From assembly GCA_027886175.1 (NCBI GenBank), contig JAJNNQ010000018.1:19759001-19823000 (forward strand): 64,000 bases of DNA, given 5' to 3'. This DNA is from Phylloscopus collybita. Lineage: Eukaryota; Chordata; Aves; Passeriformes; Phylloscopidae. This document shows positions 50,501 through 63,651 of the stretch, piece by piece (the stretch's first letter is position 1; every line of letters begins with the position of its first letter). The translations under genes and the position numbers were made by a program. The notes beneath the pieces were generated by a model, which did no database searches, had not been told where the DNA came from, and saw only the letters and a program-made list of their open reading frames with translations.

Positions 50501-52398
50501 ATAAAGTAGAACTGTACAAACAATTTTAGAACTCTCATTTTTGAGAAACTTTGAAATATATTTGCTACTAACTTTAGAGTCAAAATATTAAAGGAGCTCA
50601 TACCAGGAGAAGCCAGCTATGAAACAGAGTTCAGTAAATTTTCAAGCTAAATATGGATCTGTTCCACGGTCCTCTTCATCTGTAGAGAAAAGTCTCACAA
50701 AGTTTGTGAAGAACTCATCACCACGGTTGGATTTCTGCTCTTAAACCTAAAGAAAATGCCTTGGCATTAATTTGAGGTAGTAGAAGAAGGTATCTACTCC
50801 TTCTGCCAAAACCTGATTTAATTACTTCAAACTGCTTTTTTTCAAATTTTAAACTTACTCTCTTTAAACCACAATACTTAAAGCTATTGTTTAAGAAACT
50901 ATCTTGTGAAAGAATCCTGTTCAGCGCCTGCTGCTAAGCAACTCTGATCTGACTGCCATGGGTGTACATTAAACATATCAATTATGTGCAGAAATTATCC
51001 ACATGGCAGCAGTCACTACAAACAACTTGCAGACATGCAGTTCTATTTGCATATGCTAAATGGGTGTAGAAACATCATTAGTTACGGTACACCAAAGAAA
51101 ACAAAATCAAGCAGGGACAAAATGTTTTAACACCACTGGAGGATGGTCAGCTGAAAAGTGAAAAACAGTTACTGAACAAAAATATCTGTCACTATTGTTT
51201 TAGAAGTCTCCAAAAGGCAACAGCCAGTCTTTGTGACACCAACACAGATTATGCTTATACAGCAAGTTTATGTTGTTTGCTGTAATTATTGTAAAACATT
51301 TGACCAGGGTCATGAAACCAGGCAATCTCAATTAGTACTCTGCATGCAATTCAACTAGATTAAGCCCCAAGGTGGAATGCTGAAGAGATTTAAGGGATGC
51401 GTTATTGCATTATAGAACTGCCAAGTATATAAGCCATACAGCAATTTCATTCAGTGTATGAGATGTCTCAACAGACTTTTTATCTCAAAGTAAACTATAG
51501 CAAACCTCGCACAAATTTAAGTAAAGAAAAATGGCAAACAAATGGTAACAGCAAAAATTTAATATAGATGTGTAGGTGTATATGTGTGTATGATTATATG
51601 CTTATACACCATCCAAGCAGCAGAAGATACAAATTTTCCTTTTAATTCAGTTAACTGGCAATGCTTTTTGCTTCTTCTGACAGGGGTTAATGGGCATGAT
51701 ACACAAGCATTGACAAACTAGGATGGCACTGAAGAATTAAACAGGAGCATCCTAATGTTCATGTAAGCAGATATTATCATCTCTTCTCATAGTTAAAGCT
51801 GATTTTTTTCTCTGCTACAAGCAGTTGAGACTTTGTTCTCTGTCTTTCTAGAAGAGGCAAGTTTTGCTCCTGGTCATGTCAAGAAAGTCATGACAATGTC
51901 AGATTAGTACTTTCAAGGGAAATCTAGAGCTCTTGCTCTAGATTCTTTCTCCAGTTTCTCAAAATGCTTCTGCCATGGCTGCTTTTAAAGAACTGCTGAA
52001 AGTATGGTCTGGCTACAGGTGTAGTCTCTACCAGGATGCAAAATTGTTGAGAGGAACACCTAGTAGTGCATTTTAGAATCTGCATTAATTCCATTGCAAA
52101 GATTTTGTTAAGATTGATCTTAGTGTACAAAATGCTGAGCTCCATTGTGGAATGTGCATGTTTAGCCATACCCTTTTTTGATAGAGGTATTGAAAATGTG
52201 GGGGTTTTAATTAACCTGCACCATGAGGCATTGACAAATCAGTATAGAAGCAAGCAATACTGACTCTGCCATGTGTTCCAGTTCATAGAAATCAGCAGGA
52301 GTCGTGTTCTCACTCTGGCTAATTGGAAATTGAGCAGAAAATTATATTTGATGCCTCACGCACCTTCATAAAGAATGGGTGGTTCAAGTTGCATATTA
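47598..52398. other. AT-rich non-coding stretch
   Basis: No supported gene. A 16-base direct tandem repeat (ATCTTTGCCTAAGTTT) lies at 49115-49146. A 10-bp-arm hairpin (AATCTAGAGC / GCTCTAGATT, 4-base loop) lies at 51921-51944. The segment 50920-51070 is motif-rich. Confidence 0.5.
50920..51070. promoter_or_regulatory. Candidate regulatory element with octamer site
   Basis: Contains a perfect POU/octamer motif ATTTGCAT at 51045-51052 overlapping a GCATATGC palindrome (51049-51056), CAATTATG homeodomain-like sequence near 50979, and a CpG at 50925. These are visible motifs; enhancer function is inferred. Confidence 0.2.
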
Positions 52399-52483
52399 CA
52401 GAATCAAAGAATCATCCAGGCTGGAAAAGACCTCTAAAGATTATTGAGTCTAATCTTTGACTGATCACCATCATGTCAACTAC
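52399..52483 (-). mobile_element. CR1 LINE 3'-end fragment, reverse orientation
   Basis: ACAGAATCAAAGAATCATCCAGG followed by GCTGGAAAAGACCTCTAAAG (52421-52440) is the reverse complement of the CR1 3' UTR. About 85 bases remain, ending at TCATGTCAACTAC. A 21-base A run (52484-52504) follows directly, perhaps a later expansion at the truncation point. Confidence 0.8.
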
Positions 52484-52504
52484 AAAAAAAAAAAAAAAAA
52501 AAAA
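52484..52504. repeat. Poly(A) run, 21 bases
   Basis: Homopolymer abutting the 5' truncation end of the CR1 fragment. On the strand of the CR1 copy it reads as T, so it is not that copy's tail. Confidence 0.9.
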
Positions 52505-53510
52505 GGTCACTTCTGATGTTTAATTGCTGTAGCATAGCAGAAAAGATGTACAGGCATTGGCATTTGCTGTAAAGGAGGAAATGTCTGGACAATATAATAT
52601 TGTAAACTGGAAATATAGTATAGGTTTTTTTGTAAGAAATTAAGTATTAATAAACATCTCTACTTAAGTGCCTGCACCTATGCCTCCCCAATGGCAGCAG
52701 TTCTGTTAGAGAAAGCCATTGCAACCAACTTACAGCTGTATGAGAAGACAAGTAAACATGCTCACATGAAAAGGATATAATATATGAAGTGTGAATATTT
52801 TTTAGAACGCCTTGGGTTCTCTCTGCTTCCACTTACCTCACCTATGTGCTTCATCTCCCACCAACACTGACTCAGAAAAATGTGTCCTTCCCCCAAAACA
52901 GATGTTATTCTACTTCGAGTTTTACATAAGAAAAATATTTCTCCAAATTATAAAAAAACCCTACCCTGATAAACCTAATATCTAATCATTCACAGCTGTA
53001 AATCATTTTTGATAGCATATTACAACTTGTACTTCATGTAAAGACCTTGTATGTCCTTGGGCAGATATTTCATGCCAAAACCTAGATCAGAAAGCTACAG
53101 TCAAAATATAGCCTCTATAGGAGGGCACACCATATGTTTCCCTAACTAATTTAAGATACTGCTTAACAGAATGGCTGTTTTCTTAGGTTACTCTGGGAAA
53201 AAAATCTCTTTCAGGGGAACTGCACACATGCCTATTTAATGGCTGCATACACCAGCATTGTTTAGAAATGGTTTCTTTACATGCTATTTTTTTTTAATTA
53301 TTTATTTTCAGTGTGCATAATTGGACAACCATGACAAGAAGAAACTCTGGTTACGTGCAAAAAGTACTTAGGGGTGAAAGCCAGAATACAAGGGAAACAT
53401 GAAGCTGTGACTTGCATTCAGTTGCATTCAGTTATTCAGCTCAACCACATTTTTTTCTTTTTCATCTTTGATAAATTTAGTAAGGGATTTAACTACCTCA
53501 CAGCTTCATT

Positions 53511-53647
53511 TTAGACATTTCCCCTGTACAAGCTTTCACATAAATTCCCATTTCTTTCATCACATCTCTTTTTCTGATCAATGTGCAAACACCCACATCG
53601 TTCTCCTCTCTTCAGCAGAATAACTTTCTTAGTAATTCTTCTCAGGT
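53511..53647 (-). other. Weak candidate terminal exon
   Basis: On the - strand a good acceptor (GTCTTCCTCTTATTTTAG) is followed by 45 codons, open in one frame only, to a TAA at 53511-53513. The peptide is basic with four cysteines (for example Glu-Arg-Cys-Gly-Cys-Leu-His). No poly(A) signal was seen near, and no family recognised. Confidence 0.15.
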
Positions 53648-53970
53648 CTAAAATAAGAGGAAGACTCCCATTTCTGTCCATGATTTCTACACACAAATAT
53701 CTGCTACCAGCTGTCTATGCAGTAAGGGCAGAGCAGGTAGATTTAAAATAGACAGAAGTTAGGTTTTGAGGTCCTTTTAATGATGGAACTTGCCTTATGA
53801 CAGTGGAAGAGCTTGGTGGTATTGCAGCCATTGCTGCTTAATTTTGATAGCTTTTTTCCCCTTTTATTGTGCTGCTATCCTGTATTAGAAAGTCATGCAG
53901 AGCTAAGACTATTGTTGTAAAATAATTAATCTCACAAAATTATTCAGGCAAGTTTGAAGTTTTTATAAGC

Positions 53971-54007
53971 TTTTTGTTTGTTGTTTTTGTTTTTGTTTTT
54001 GTTTTGT
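53971..54007. repeat. (TTTTTG)n-like simple repeat
   Basis: T runs separated by single G. Read directly. Confidence 0.8.
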
Positions 54008-57000
54008 CCTGTGCACTTTTCCAATTGGATCACTAAATTCTCATGCAAAGTACAGTAACCTAAGAAACAGATCATAGTCACATGTTTTACTGTATTGGAT
54101 TATCATGGATACCGAATTCATGGTAAGTCTAAAAACTTAACCAAGAACAACACCTCTTTTTATAACTTCTCCTTTTATCCTTTTTCTCAATGTAACTAAA
54201 TCTGTTTCTGGCAGCTCTAATGAGTCTTTAAGTTCTACATTAATTCAAGCCAAGGGGCTGGGTTCTAATGCACACTGGACTTAGAGATGTTTCTTGCCTT
54301 GGAAGAGAAGGTGGCCTTAAATGAGATTGACTATCTGAAGATATTAGGAAGAAAGGTGTGTAAAGTAAAGAAGCTGTGGTGAGAAAACTGCCTAGAAGAG
54401 GGAGATAAACTTTTCAGTGTGTTTTATCTTGATCTCATGCAGGCAAGATGAGGAGTATATGCAAGGTATAGGACAAGAATACATATTTTCTCAGTTGCCA
54501 TGTCATTTGGAGTTTCCATAATAATTATGACTTGAACAAGGTGATTGTTGTGTAATGAAACTCTCATGTGGGCGGCTGAAGCCTAACTGTGGAGTTTCAT
54601 CACAATTCTGATTTTTTTGGGTAACTGTCACAGTTATTTTGACTTATTTGGGACTAAATAGAAAGATTGTCTTGAGTAGGAAGCAGCTACCTTTCTCTGA
54701 GAGGTGTAAAAACTTCTTAGGAGCGAGAGACTTAAGGATTTCATTTATCTTATCTAAAAGCAGACTGAGATGTGACTGTATTGTCTTCTGTAACTACCTC
54801 AATGTTACTTATTAAAATACCAACTACTGTTGTTTAATTTGTTGTTTAACTACTAATGTTTAATTTGGAAAAGGAAGACAGGAGTGAATGGCTTGATAAT
54901 TGGCTAGATGAATGCAAGACCCTGAATAATTCAGGAGGAAAGTAATTGAGATCTTACACAATTTATTTTATCTGTGGCTGAATCTCCTTTGGCTTTTGCT
55001 GCTGGTTTTGATACCATTTTTTTTTTTTTTAAAGTGGTGAGTAAACAAAATCTAGTGTCATACAGCCTGCAGAGAATTAAACACTTATGTTAATAGTGTT
55101 GAGTGAGACTAAGAAGCTGCACATACAGTGTGTATAAGTAAAGCAGAAAGTATGGAAGCTGGCAAATAACTGAGTAGTTAAAAAAAGTAAGTTCAGTTGG
55201 AATATTTTAGAGGACTGGATTAGGCCTGCAATTGCAAAACTATGTAAATGACCAGTAAGTCATATAAAAAAATGGGTTCCATGTCTGAGAACAAGAATTT
55301 TGCATGAAAAATTGGATAATAGGAGTCTGAACTTACAAGGGTAAAGAGACTTGGAAAGATTCCCAGGACAGAAAAAGCTCCTTCTAAATTGTTCCAAGAA
55401 AACTTCTTTTAATCTATGTATGAGTTTCTAAACTCTCACACTTCAAGGAACCAGAAAAAAAAAGTTGGTTTATCTTTTTGGTATGTAAGATGTATTTTAT
55501 TTTTTGGTGGCATAAGGCCATGCAAGTCATGCAGGTTGGAAGATCTAAACAGAATTGAGATTTCATCCTATTTTTCATGGATATTTCTATCTTGTGGTTA
55601 GATTTTGTCACTGTTTTGGTTTGAGATTTTTTTAAAGTACTTTTCTGGCAGGAACAAGTCTATTACCTTCTAATCATGTCTGAACTTTTTTATTCCTGTT
55701 CTATAAATAGGTTAATCAAGATTGTTAATGATAGAAGAAGTCACCAGAAAAAATAAGGGGAAAAAATATTAATAATTTGACCTCTTCATATGTCTGGCTT
55801 AAAAATTTCCAATTTAAGTTCTATCACATTATGTGAACATTTTTCTTAATTTTTGACTTATTCCTCTGTTTTTGCTAGGTTTCTCTCTACAGTTTTTTCA
55901 CATGTACTTATGCATTCTGAAATGGCTATAGATGTGGACATACAATCTAACTAGATTAATTCAAATAAATTTAGTGATGAAATGTTCTTTTTATTGCAGA
56001 AAGACGTCCCACACATGATAAGCAAACTTCAAGTTTCCATATTAGCTAGGATTCAAAAATATATTCAAAACTTTAGCCAATACTTTCATTTCAAACACCT
56101 TCAAAACATAACCTAATGTGATCTGAAGTAATCTCCATAGCTTTACATGCCTTTTCCCTTTCTGCTTTTTGGGTCTTGATTCCAAACTCTTTAATTTCTA
56201 TTTTTTTTTTTCTTGCCACAAGTTATAGAGGAATTTTCCATTTGTTTTAGTTAGTCAGCTGAATCTAAATCAAGGTTTTCAAAGGTAATGTGACAAACAC
56301 CTGCCCCCAGGTTTCAAGTTCATGCTCTTTCCAGGTTCTAAGTACATATTAAATTGGGTACATGTTCTCCTATGTGTCTCTATTGCTCTAGAAGAAAATT
56401 CTCAATGTGCTCTGGAGGGAGGTGTAGGATACTCCTACAGTGGTCTGACCTGAGGATTTAGAATTGGAAAGGCATTTCAGAATACATGTGTCCCATAATA
56501 TGTTTTTACCTTTTGCTTAGCATGTATATTGATATTTATTGGTTTATAATGCTGATTATATTCATAAAATGGAGAGAAAACAGAAATATTTACTTCAAGT
56601 ACAATTTTAGAATACATCAAATGATGTGCTCAGATGCTAACATTCATTTGTGAGCTAAATGCTGTGAATAAGTTAAAAGCCATTAAATATTACGTTTATA
56701 TTATACATGACATATATCCTGTATATCCTGTAGATTTGAGAAGAATTCTAAATTATTTTGTAAGCTTTTGGAGGAGGAGGGGGAGAAGGGGAGGGAAGGG
56801 AAGGGTCAGGTCTCTTGTTCTGATTTGTGATCCCAGAACAGATAATACAGTTTCAAGTACAGCTGATAGATACAACTGCATTCAGTCTTTGGACGATAAA
56901 GAAGTACCAAACCCCCTGAAAAATGCATAAACCTCCAAGCAAGGAATCACAGCTCTCCTGTGGTCCCTTCTAAATCATGCATTCCTGTCTGCACAATAGC

Positions 57001-60000
57001 CAAGGATCTTGGAAAAGATGCCTTTGAAAAATCCACTACAAGTTCCAAGTATTTTCCCCACTGAAAAGAAAGTTGTAATTGGAGCCACTGGGGTTATGTA
57101 AGGGGTGATTTCAGCCTGTTCTCATATAGATAAGCATTTTTGCACCTTGTATGACCTTGATTGTCTGACAACTGAATAGATATTGCAGTAAGTTTCTGTT
57201 CATTTGAAACAATTATGTACAGATGTTTTCAAAGGATAAGAAAGCTGATCAGAGGGTACTTGAAATCCAGGAAAAGATAAATATAATATATGAAATAAAC
57301 AAGTGCAACTGACACTGCTTGGACCTTTAATTGATGTATTGTGCTGACAGAAGTACTGAACATTTAAATGTTTTGCACAAGATTGTGGAAACTTTAACCC
57401 CTGGGAAGCTTAGCCATGGGAATTATTGCATGGGGTTTCTCATACTAATTTTTGTTTCAAAACAATATTGGAAATGAGTGGAGCGATTCAAAATAAATAC
57501 AATCCAGCCATGAGCTTTGCCTAGATTTTGATCTGAACCTTTCTTTAGGTTCAGGCAAGCTGAGATAGTGTTTATAAAAGCTTTTTTCATTTATGTTCTG
57601 TTCTCTAAAGGAAATGAGATCATAGTTTGTTCCCTTCTCTGTATCTGTCTGTCAGCTCTCACCTCTGTATGACAGAGTTTAAGTCTCTTGGCCAAATGGA
57701 AGACTTTGACAGAGACAGAGGTCTTTCACATATTTAGTTCACAGAAATTATTGTCACAATTAAAAAAAAAAATCTGCTATGTGACATAGCTCAATTTTAA
57801 TGAAATACTACAGAATTTAAACTGGGAAACATCACCTGGAATGTTGGTGGAAACATGGAATAAGCATTAAGTGGATCTTGTGCTATACCAGGTACCAATA
57901 CAATTCTAACACAAGACACCAGACTCCAAGGATTCTACTGTTTATGGTAGTATTTGTTATATTTCTGATTACTACACAAGTAGGAAAATCCATTATTTCA
58001 TATTCATTTTAATTTAAACTTCTTGTGCACTACAGGGAAAGTGAAATGAAATAGTCTCTTCTACTGCTATATAGTCTTACTTTTCTATAAAGTCCTTGTT
58101 GTATCCTAGTCCTCACAGTTTTTATCACAATTTTCTTGAACCATCCCTTGCCCTGTTGTTCTCTGAGAGCATATTTAATTGTCATAAAAATTCTAGACAT
58201 ACACTGCTGTTTCCATCATTTCTTTGTGGTGTCAACAACTGGAGCCATACCTTTTGAAACAGCTGGTGCTTTCCTGAAATTTCAGTTTTCTTTAATCTTT
58301 ATTTCAGACAGGAAGCTTTTCAGACATGTCCATCCTCTCTATGTTGATAAATTCTCAAGCCTGCAAGGCTCTCAGCAAATAAAATAAAATATTAATATTT
58401 AACACAAATACGCAGTACAGATTGTAAATTTAGTGCATGAGATATTTGTAAAATTTTAATGACTTAAATTTGGTTCTTTACAAGGCCATTTGTCTTCAAG
58501 CTGTAATATATGCAACTATATATATTATAGTTTCAATAAAAATAATATTGTGTGGGTATCTATAATACATATAAAAATATATTTTCTCTAGGAAAATTTA
58601 ATCTATTTAATTTTACAGAAATCCCATGTGTTAAGTAAGTTTCCAGAGTAACAGTTCAAAGAAACAGTTGTGAAAGTAGACACATGTTTACTGAAAATAA
58701 AATAAAAAAAAACCAAAGAAAATACATCTTGATCTGAGGAGTGAGTTCACTGTGAAGAAAATTGCATCTTTTTTTCTTCCTTTTTGGTGTTCCAAGGCCT
58801 ACCACTGGGAAAATTACAACTTCTGCACTGATGATATAATATTTTTTTTTCTTGATTGGCAGGGAGAGGGAGTTACAAGAATAGTCAAGGTGTTTATACG
58901 TTCTCTTTTCTGCCATTTACTTCCATCATATCTTCAAAAACTCCAATGGAGACCAATGAGTCAGGCAGCAGCAACACTGAGTTGGACTGAGCACAATATT
59001 ATCTCAACAAACCCCCAAACTAGTCTGCTCATAAAAATAATTACCCATGTGGTTTTGCAAATAACACATCTGTCCAAAATTTACACCAACTTGCACTGCT
59101 ACAAAATATTTTTCAAACAACAAGATTAAACTCATTCTATGTCGCTAAAACCTTTCCTAGGGAAACTGTGGCAAGGGAAGTTGATAGTTTCATATTAATC
59201 ATCCTTTTGTTTCATGTAGGGGAAATAGAGCTTCTTTCTCTTAATTCATTTTACTGCAAGGTTCTTTTGCTGTCTACTCCCAGTAGAATATAATTTATTC
59301 TTTAAGTCCTGTGGGAGTCAGACTTGACATTTTACTTGTTCTTCCTATAGCCTACATTTTCACAGAAGATTTCCACTGGATTCCTCTAGCCATTCTACTC
59401 AGCAAATTATTTTATTAGTTTAAATGAAAGGTTAGATCTTATGTATTTATAAAGTTTTTTCTGCTTCTTTAAAATTACAAAAAAGTAAATCCTAACTACT
59501 AAATTGTGCTATGTGCATCACAATACTTGGAATGTTTTAAAAACTCTCTCCCAGGTGTGTTTTCCTCACTTCTGCTATGAACAGAAATAGCTAAAATATA
59601 ATTTGAAGCTTAAGAGACATGGACTGGTATTCCAGCCCCACTGTCGTCAAAACCATAGAAGAAAATGAGAGCTTTCTTAAACTTTGATGGGGATTTTATT
59701 CAAAATTTTCAAGGGGAAGTGAAGGAGAAAATATTTTTTTGACTTCAAGAATGACAGTAACAAGAAAAAAAAAATTGCTAGAAAATTTCTATTTGGTTGT
59801 GAAAATTGGTGCTGTGGGGCAGACAGAAATTTAGGTTTATTATTCTGCATATGATTACTATGTGCTGAATTTTGTATGGCATTCAAGCGTATTGGTGTAC
59901 TTTGAACAAAATACTAAAGTTTTTCCTGCAAGTGGCCATGATGAATAATAATTGAGACCAGAAGTACCAATATCAGACAAGAGAATTGGGGCTAAAATAG

Positions 60001-60313
60001 ATGTTTCAGACATTTATCTGTATGTCCATCACTCCTTATAGGCATTGCAATCATGAACTGAATGGTGCATTATTGCATCCATTGTTTTAAGCCTTTTAGC
60101 TTTAAGAAGAAACTGTAAAAATAATTAAAGTTTCCTGGTCACGAGGCTTATTTCCTGATCCATTGTCTATAACTACTCAGGAAATCACTTGGCATTAGTC
60201 ACGGAAAAGGCCATAGGTAATTGCTCCAGCTTTATCACTTCCTGAGCTAATGCATGTAGGAAGCGGACATGAAAACAATAAAAATTTTCAGTTAGGCTTC
60301 ATTTGCCATTTAA

Positions 60314-60332
60314 AAATAATAATAATAATAAT
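60314..60332. repeat. (AAT)n microsatellite
   Basis: Six AAT units in a row. Confidence 0.85.
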
Positions 60333-63300
60333 TAAAAAAAACTAGCAAGGGTTTAACACTTGACTGTCACCTCGGTCTTGGAATCATCTTGACAAAAGGG
60401 AAATTGGCAACCAGAAATATTGGTCTGTAGTCGTTTTTTAGAGGATTGTATACAATTTAACTGCCCCTGAGTACCAATTTGACAACTACTGTTTTATTCC
60501 CAAATATATATATACTGTAATATCTTAGTAAAACTTTCATCATTAGAATTTATGACACAGTAAACAGACTGTAAGACTACAGCTTCATATATATTTCAAA
60601 TATAATTAAATATCCTTACTCACAAATAATAATTTTCTGTTATATGAAAAAATGTAGAACTTACTCTTATATTTCCAATATTTCAATGTAGTTGAACTAT
60701 AGATTCAGACAATTGCTTTATTAGCAACAGCATTTGAAAGTGAACATAAATGAGAAAGATACATGACTGAACCTGGAATTTAAAATAACCAATTATATTT
60801 TAGAAACAAAGCAGTTTACTACTTTTTCCCTTTCCTATGACAACCTATGAAGAAGAATTTATATGCAGTGCAAAGTATATTATATTAGCTTTATTTTCAT
60901 ATTTATAAATACAGTGCTAAGTAACACCCACATAGTTTTTTTTTTTAACATTTGAAGTGTGAAGTTAAGCATGAGACTCATTAGAAAGTAGACGACTTAA
61001 GCTGCCTTGTGTTCTTTTCTGTTGTCCAACTTCACTTCAGTGGAAAATTTCAGACCACAAAAAAAAAGTGATTTTATTTATCATTGTTAACAATTAAGCA
61101 TTTTACTTCCTAAGTCTTTTATTTAAAATCATTTGTCTCTCTGGTGTATATTCTCTTACAAGATGGTGTTTTATTTCAGAGTTGTGGACACATCTCTGAC
61201 ATTTAAGTTAGGATTGCATCAGTTCTAGACATTAACAACATGAATTTACAAGACATTTTGGGGAAATGAATAAGCAAAAACATTAGTCATCATGTACTAA
61301 TTAATTTTTTTTTAAAGACAGAAGGTTTTAAAAGAAGCATAGTGTATAGTCAATTTATTTTTTTTTTTAATAATTTAATCTTTCTGATAAGAATTTTAAA
61401 TTTATGTAATTTTATTCTAGAATTCTAGAGAAGCTTTGCAATTCAGACTGATGCCTATAAAAGAGTTCTAGGGTAAAAGATTAAAGTAAACCTAGGGAAT
61501 TCTTCATTCAAATCCTGAAAAATATATGCTTCTAGCTGGAATTAGGACAGAGTGGTAATCACTTGCACTGTGGCTTTGCTACAAAAATCTGAATTGAGAA
61601 ACTATACCCATGACTCAAAAGTTTAGGCAATGTCCTGTATATCTATGTAAAAATTAGATAAAAATTGCAGATATCTAGTTTGAAAGGAGCAGCTGAGAGG
61701 GTTCTTTATAGCTCTAAAAATTGTGTTTTATTACAAAGCATATGTACAGGTGTTCTAATCTGGTATCTAAAAGTCCTTGTGTTCTCATTTTTTGATTTAC
61801 ATTTCCAATAACGATATCAAATAATTCATGAAAAAGTAAGACAGTTATGTTGTTAGTACAGTCTTACAGGGTTTATGAATTTACAAATAGTAGGGATGTC
61901 TGAGAATCTTTTGTCAAGTCTTACGTACACTTAATAAATCTGAATAAAATGGTGCTTGTTTGTAAATTTATCTAGAAGCAAACAGATGGAATGAAGGGTG
62001 AAAGAAGATGATGGAGTCAGATAGATAGATCCAGTATCAGATAGAGCTCATGATACTGGAAAAATCACAAAAAATGGTCATTCTTCTCCCATTCCAAGAA
62101 TGCAGGGGGTGTGGGGAGGGCGGGGAAAGCACAGGAGAGAAAAGGATACTGTGTCTTTCAGTTCTTCCTAATCTCCTTCTTGACTCAAAACTCTTCTTCT
62201 CTTATTTCAGGTCAGGCCCCCTAATTAGCTGTTAAGCATGCCGTGTTGGCTTTCCAAAGCTTTGTGGAAGGATGAGACTAAGAGGCTAGAATATAAACAG
62301 AGACCTTCAGAATTTGGTGTAAGGTGACTGTCTAATCAGTCTGTCTCCTTTATGGACACTGGCTTTTCATAGCATGATTTTCTGTCCATCAATTCAAAAA
62401 ACAAACATGTACTGATGTGCTTTATATGCAACATACTTTGAGAAGCAGATCTGATCCCCTGCTTTCAGTAAGTAGCAACTTATCCCATAGTAACTCCACA
62501 AAATATTGTGCAGCAGCGCTCTTTGGAGGAAAGTGTTTTATAGAGTGAGAAAAGGAGGAAGAGAATACAGTTTGTGATAATTACCACCATTCTCAGGATG
62601 TTCATAAATGCATACTTAAACATTTACACGAGAAGATAAGCTTTGAAAATACAGCAGTATAAAATAATCTTCCAGATGCATTAAGAAAATTATAATGGAA
62701 AACAACTGTTCCTTGATAAGCTGACAGAAATAATTTCAGTTTTACACTGGAGAACAAAAACTGAAAGCAAATGTTGCAACTATTAGCATTCTGCCAAAGC
62801 AAAGCTGCCACATACATTAAAAGTAAGCTTCAATATAAGGGAAAGTAATTTTTCATACTTGTGTAAAATTATGGCTCAGTCTTTAATTGCAAAGAATTTC
62901 TAAATTGAAGGTGCAGAGAAAATTCTTTCAAGTTAGTGTTGCATGCTGCCTACTGGTGTTTAAGATTACTTCTTGCTGACCACATTTGTTTAATGTGATT
63001 CACTTGAACTAAAACACAGAATGTGGCTGAACTCTGAAATTATACAACACATAGAAAAGGTAGGGCTTTATGTCCATTTTGGTTTTTTTTCTGCAACACT
63101 TGGAATCACTGATAAGCTTTAAAAGGGGATTTTTTTTTTAATACATTACAGTTTATGAAGGTACATTGAAGTGAATACACTGAGCATGACAAGATAATTG
63201 ATCTGCATGTGTTTTCTTCATATTAATCTACCCTTCTTTCTCAGCTCTCAACCTCAAGTACAAACCCTGGGAAGGAACTGCAGTATTTCATCATCAAGGT

Positions 63301-63520
63301 GATCACAATACACTATGAACAGTGATACTATTGGTGTGAAATGTAACCACCAGAGTTTTGCTATCACAGTCTTGTGTTTCCATTGGCATATAAAGACCAT
63401 TAACATTTGTAAACATCAATGGCAAAACAATCAACTCTCAGAACCTTAATTGTCTTGCTTCCTCCCAGGTTAGATTTCTCAATTCATTGTTTTCTGTTAT
63501 TTTCCTTTCTGAACAGTTTT

Positions 63521-63573
63521 TTGTGGTTGTTGTTGTTTGTTTGTTTGTTTGTTTGTGGTTTTGTTTTGTTTTT
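63521..63573. repeat. (GTTT)n simple repeat
   Basis: GTT and GTTT units followed by TTTTG units. The hydrophobic open frame that spans it is low complexity. Confidence 0.85.
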
Positions 63574-63651
63574 ATTTCTGTGGCTGTCAAAAAATCACCA
63601 GTCATATTTCTAAGCTGATGATACCGGTGTGTACGTGTACACTTTGTGTGG

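Larger units (their letters stand above)
52505..63510. other. AT-rich non-coding stretch
   Basis: About 11 kb without a supported gene or a named interspersed repeat. T/G tracts occur at 53971-54007 and a short (AAT)n at 60314-60332. The segment 60130-60290 has several TTCCTG/AGGAA and homeodomain-like words and may be a conserved element. The 125-codon frame at 58752-59129 is the longest in the window and shows no domain. Confidence 0.5.

Noticed and set aside
56771..56812. G-rich tract GGAGGAGGAGG...GGGAAGGG as a G-quadruplex promoter
   Set aside because: The G runs could fold, but no promoter or gene context is visible; it is more simply a short purine-rich simple repeat.
58752..59129. 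125-codon open frame, longest in the window
   Set aside because: Low-complexity Phe/Ile-rich start, no recognised domain, overlapped by a - strand frame; likely chance.
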